64,000 nt of DNA from Citromicrobium sp. UBA3494 (GTDB lineage: Bacteria; Pseudomonadota; Alphaproteobacteria; Sphingomonadales; Sphingomonadaceae). This document shows positions 61,413-64,000 of the stretch, piece by piece. The notes under the pieces were generated by a model. The model was not told the DNA's origin. It did not search any database and saw only the letters and a list, made by a program, of their open reading frames with translations. Where the stretch lies: positions 118,956 through 182,955 of the forward strand of contig DFQH01000007.1 of NCBI GenBank assembly GCA_002377695.1. Reading direction: 5' to 3'. Within the stretch, counting starts at the first letter, position 1; every line of letters starts with the position of its first letter. The position numbers and the translations under genes are program-made.

Positions 61413-62240
61413 GTGACTGCCCCCGTTCGCTTTCCGCGCTTTTTCGTGACGAGCCCCGCGCCGTGTCCGTATCTTGCTGGCAAGACGGAACGGAAGGTGT
61501 TTACCGAGCTGAAGGGCCCGCATTCCGACCAGCTGAACGAAGCGCTGGGCCGGATCGGTTTCCGCCGCAGTCAGACGGTGGCCTACCGCCCAAGCTGCGT
61601 CGACTGTCAGGCCTGCGTATCGGTGCGTGTGGTGGCGGACGAGTTTGCGCCGTCGAAGGCGCAGAAGCGAATCCTGAAGCGCAACAGCGATCTCGTGGTG
61701 ACCGAATGCCGCCCGTGGGCGACCAGCGAACAGTTCGAACTGTTGCGCGATTACCTCGCCAAGCGGCATCCCGAGGGCGGAATGACCCGGATGGACGAGG
61801 TCGACTATGCCGATATGGTCGAACACACACCTGTATCCACTTATGTCCTTGAATATCGGGAACCAACCAGCGATGGCTCTGTTGGACGCTTGGTCGGGGC
61901 ATGCCTTACCGACCGGCAGGGTGACGGGCTGTCGATGATCTACAGCTTTTACGACCCGGATAACGAGGTACGGTCCGGTCTTGGCAACTACATCATTCTC
62001 GATCACATCCGGCGCGCCGCCGAAGAAGGCCTGCCATATGTCTACCTCGGCTACTGGGTCGAAGGATCGGCGCGGATGCAGTACAAGATCCGATATCGTC
62101 CACTCGAACGCCTTGGACCGCGCGGATGGCGTCGCCTTTCCGCAGAAGAGCAGAGCCGGCTCATCCGCGATGCCGTGCGCTCCGATGCCCCGTCTGGCGC
62201 CGCTGGCTCGGGCGACAAGGCTCTCGCTGTCGGTCGCTAG
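61413..62240 (+). CDS. bpt: Aspartate/glutamate leucyltransferase (Bpt, N-end rule)
   Basis: 275 residues from GTG 61413. The N-terminal Cys-containing motif is [20 protein letters not shown], and a Cys-rich stretch follows ([20 protein letters not shown]). The C-terminal core has [20 protein letters not shown] and [20 protein letters not shown]. This is the ATE/Bpt family. In bacteria Bpt transfers Leu from Leu-tRNA to N-terminal Asp or Glu of proteins so that ClpAP degrades them. The end overlaps the predicted TamA-like gene by 56 bases. Confidence 0.92.
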   Translation: MTAPVRFPRFFVTSPAPCPYLAGKTERKVFTELKGPHSDQLNEALGRIGFRRSQTVAYRPSCVDCQACVSVRVVADEFAPSKAQKRILKRNSDLVVTECRPWATSEQFELLRDYLAKRHPEGGMTRMDEVDYADMVEHTPVSTYVLEYREPTSDGSVGRLVGACLTDRQGDGLSMIYSFYDPDNEVRSGLGNYIILDHIRRAAEEGLPYVYLGYWVEGSARMQYKIRYRPLERLGPRGWRRLSAEEQSRLIRDAVRSDAPSGAAGSGDKALAVGR

Positions 62241-64000
62241 GCCCGCGCGCAGCGCCTGTCTGTCCGCCATTGCACTGGTGCTGGCCGGCCAGTCGGGGGT
62301 GGCACTTGCGCAGGATCGCAACGCATCCGCCGAACTCGAAGCGCTGATCCCGGACGAGGCGCTGGATAACCCCGATGCCTGGGCGGCCGATGGAGTTCCG
62401 CCCGAAGAACCTTCCCCGATCGACGGGCCCGACCCGTTCGAAGGCCAGTCGATCGAACTCGGACCCGACAGTCCGCTGGCCGAATTGCCGGGCCTGACCA
62501 TAGAGTGGCCCGATCCGCTCGAGCTGGAGAATGTCGAACAGGTCGAAGACGATGGCACCGCGCAGTTCGCCGATGAGAACCCCCTCGAAGCGGGACCGTT
62601 GCTGATCGATCCACTGGTGGTCCAGATGACCGAGCAGCTCGCGCTCGCCTTCCCGTCCGAACCGCGGGCCTTCCCGCAGCGCGAAGAATTCGTGAACCAG
62701 TTCGAGATGCTGTCTTCGATCGAGGCGTACGGCGATACCGAAACCAATGTCGGCCAGCTCGGCGCGCGGGCGCGCGAGGACCAGGAGATTCTCAACCAGC
62801 TCCTGCGCGCTTACGGGTACTATAATGGCGAGATCATCCGCGAAGTCGGGCCGAACCTGATCGACGGATCGGACGAGCGCCCGCAGGTTCGCTTCAACAT
62901 TCTGCCGGGCGAGCGTTATCGCTTCGGCGAAATCGACCTCGGAGAACTCGATCAGGCGCCGGATTCGCAAACCCTGCGCCGTGCGTTCGATATCTATCCC
63001 GGCGATTTCGTGGACAGCTACGATATCCTGCGCGAACGGGCCGATCTGGACAGCGCGCTGGGCAATACGGGCTTCCCCTTCGCCGAGATCGACGGCCCCG
63101 AACTTCTGGTCGACTATGCGCGAACCGAAGGCGATCTCACCATGCCGGTGCGCCCCAACGGGCAATACGTATTCGGCGATGTCGTGTCGGACATGCCGAA
63201 ATTCCTGTCCGGCAAGCATCTTGCCACCATCGCCCGCTTCGAGCCGGGCGACCTTTACGAGCGCGATCTGGAGCAGGACCTGCGCCGCGCCATCATCGCC
63301 ACCGGGCTTGTCTCCTCGGTCACCATAACCCCGGTCGAAACCGAAGCCCCCGCTGACGGGGAGCCCGGCACGGTCGAGATGCAGGTGGGGCTGACCCAGG
63401 CCGAGTTGCGGACCATTGCAGGTGCAATCGGCTACGGGACCGAAGAAGGCTTCCGCATCGCGGCGAGCTGGGAGCACCGCAATCTTTTCCCGCCGGAGGG
63501 CGCGTTGCGGGTGCGCGGGGTCGCGGGCACGCAGGAACAGCTGGTCGGCGTGACCTTCCGGAAGAACAATTTCGGCGGGCGCGACCGCGTGCTGACTCTT
63601 GATGCTTTCGCCAGCTCGCTGGATAACGCCGCCTTCGCCGCGAACACGGCCGGGTTCATCGGCACTTACGAGCGGCTTTCGAACATTCTGTTCCAGAAAC
63701 CGTTCAGCTGGAGCGTAGGGTTCGAGCTGCTCGCTTCGGACGAGCGGCTGGCGTTCGATCTCGACAACAGCGATCTCACCGATCCGTCCCCGCCGCCGCG
63801 CCAGACCTATTTCGTCGCGGCGCTGCCCGGCTATGCGCAGATCGATACCAGTGACGACCTGCTCAACCCGACGGAAGGCTTCCGCGTTTCGGTCCGTGCG
63901 TCTCCCGAGATTTCGGAGACGCAGGGTATGGAAAGCTTCTACATCCGCAACCAGGCGGATGCTTCCTACTATCGGCAGATCGGGGAAGATGGACCGATCC
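62185..64000 (+). CDS. tamA: TamA/BamA-like outer-membrane assembly protein, 5' part (runs off right edge)
   Basis: About 605 codons are present; no stop is seen before base 64000. The start is ATG 62185 (or 62170), both giving a signal peptide ([20 protein letters not shown]). An acidic, Pro-rich linker follows. POTRA-like domains are then visible ([38 protein letters not shown], then [20 protein letters not shown]) and the barrel begins around [20 protein letters not shown] and [17 protein letters not shown]. The layout is that of TamA in alpha-proteobacteria, which works with TamB in outer-membrane assembly. tamB would be expected next, beyond the window. Confidence 0.85.
   Translation, partial: MPRLAPLARATRLSLSVARPARSACLSAIALVLAGQSGVALAQDRNASAELEALIPDEALDNPDAWAADGVPPEEPSPIDGPDPFEGQSIELGPDSPLAELPGLTIEWPDPLELENVEQVEDDGTAQFADENPLEAGPLLIDPLVVQMTEQLALAFPSEPRAFPQREEFVNQFEMLSSIEAYGDTETNVGQLGARAREDQEILNQLLRAYGYYNGEIIREVGPNLIDGSDERPQVRFNILPGERYRFGEIDLGELDQAPDSQTLRRAFDIYPGDFVDSYDILRERADLDSALGNTGFPFAEIDGPELLVDYARTEGDLTMPVRPNGQYVFGDVVSDMPKFLSGKHLATIARFEPGDLYERDLEQDLRRAIIATGLVSSVTITPVETEAPADGEPGTVEMQVGLTQAELRTIAGAIGYGTEEGFRIAASWEHRNLFPPEGALRVRGVAGTQEQLVGVTFRKNNFGGRDRVLTLDAFASSLDNAAFAANTAGFIGTYERLSNILFQKPFSWSVGFELLASDERLAFDLDNSDLTDPSPPPRQTYFVAALPGYAQIDTSDDLLNPTEGFRVSVRASPEISETQGMESFYIRNQADASYYRQIGEDGPI

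Noticed and set aside
1-64000. tRNA, rRNA, CRISPR, insertion sequence or prophage
   Set aside because: Spacers were read for T-loop motifs, regular spaced repeats, transposase or integrase signatures; none was found. Only short inverted-repeat elements were seen.

Overview
The window is a continuous, gene-dense, high-GC stretch of alphaproteobacterial chromosome. Gene content and order fit Sphingomonadales, most likely Erythrobacteraceae (Erythrobacter/Qipengyuania/Altererythrobacter type). Pointers are the ATP12 chaperone, a CpaABCDE-TadBC pilus locus, an argS-SPOR-nagZ-scpA-scpB-tatABC string, an rnhA-thrB-ispH string, an N-end-rule Bpt transferase, a large TonB-dependent receptor and a STAS-fused MlaE permease. 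This placement is inference from recognised families; no database was searched. No rRNA, tRNA, CRISPR array, transposase, integrase or phage gene was seen.

Layout, left to right. 1-205: 5' end of valS (minus). 288-3973: Mla-type lipid transport operon (permease, ATPase, MCE protein, lipoprotein). 3970-7756: tightly overlapping minus operon crcB-rluA-paiB-HAD-small membrane protein-ATP12. 8009-10731: rpsU, a membrane-anchored FKBP and a DUF4153-like membrane protein. 10776-16102: gatC, gatA, a small low-GC gene, gatB, a seven-repeat FG-GAP protein and trmL. 16092-19103: an SH3-like envelope protein, two exported proteins of unknown function and a small unknown protein. 19176-25219: M16 peptidase, penicillin-acylase-type hydrolase and a coupled membrane protein (all minus). 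25412-29124: glycosyltransferase and clpB. 29293-32397: TonB-dependent receptor.

32905-36984 holds thiolase, short-chain dehydrogenase and enoyl-CoA hydratase (acyl-CoA breakdown), followed by a methylthioadenosine phosphorylase. 37115-44476 is the Tad/Flp pilus locus on the minus strand (cpaA, B, C, D, E, tadB, tadC); the motor ATPase cpaF and any pilin are absent. 44575-49336: alpha/beta hydrolase, FAD oxidoreductase, a 58-residue YegP-like protein, rnhA, thrB, ispH. 49422-57050: lipoprotein, argS, SPOR protein, nagZ, scpA, scpB, tatA, tatB, tatC. 57176-57870 holds two tandem paralogous 72-residue exported small proteins of unknown function. 58193-64000: amidohydrolase, threonine deaminase, bpt and the start of a TamA-like outer-membrane assembly protein that runs off the right edge.

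The window is mostly core genome: envelope maintenance, protein targeting, tRNA charging and amidation, chromosome segregation and protein quality control. The least explained parts are the tandem 72-residue pair with its hairpin-rich leader, the exported pair at 17090-18711, the low-GC gene inserted between gatA and gatB, the cpaF-less pilus locus, and three intergenic inverted-repeat elements.
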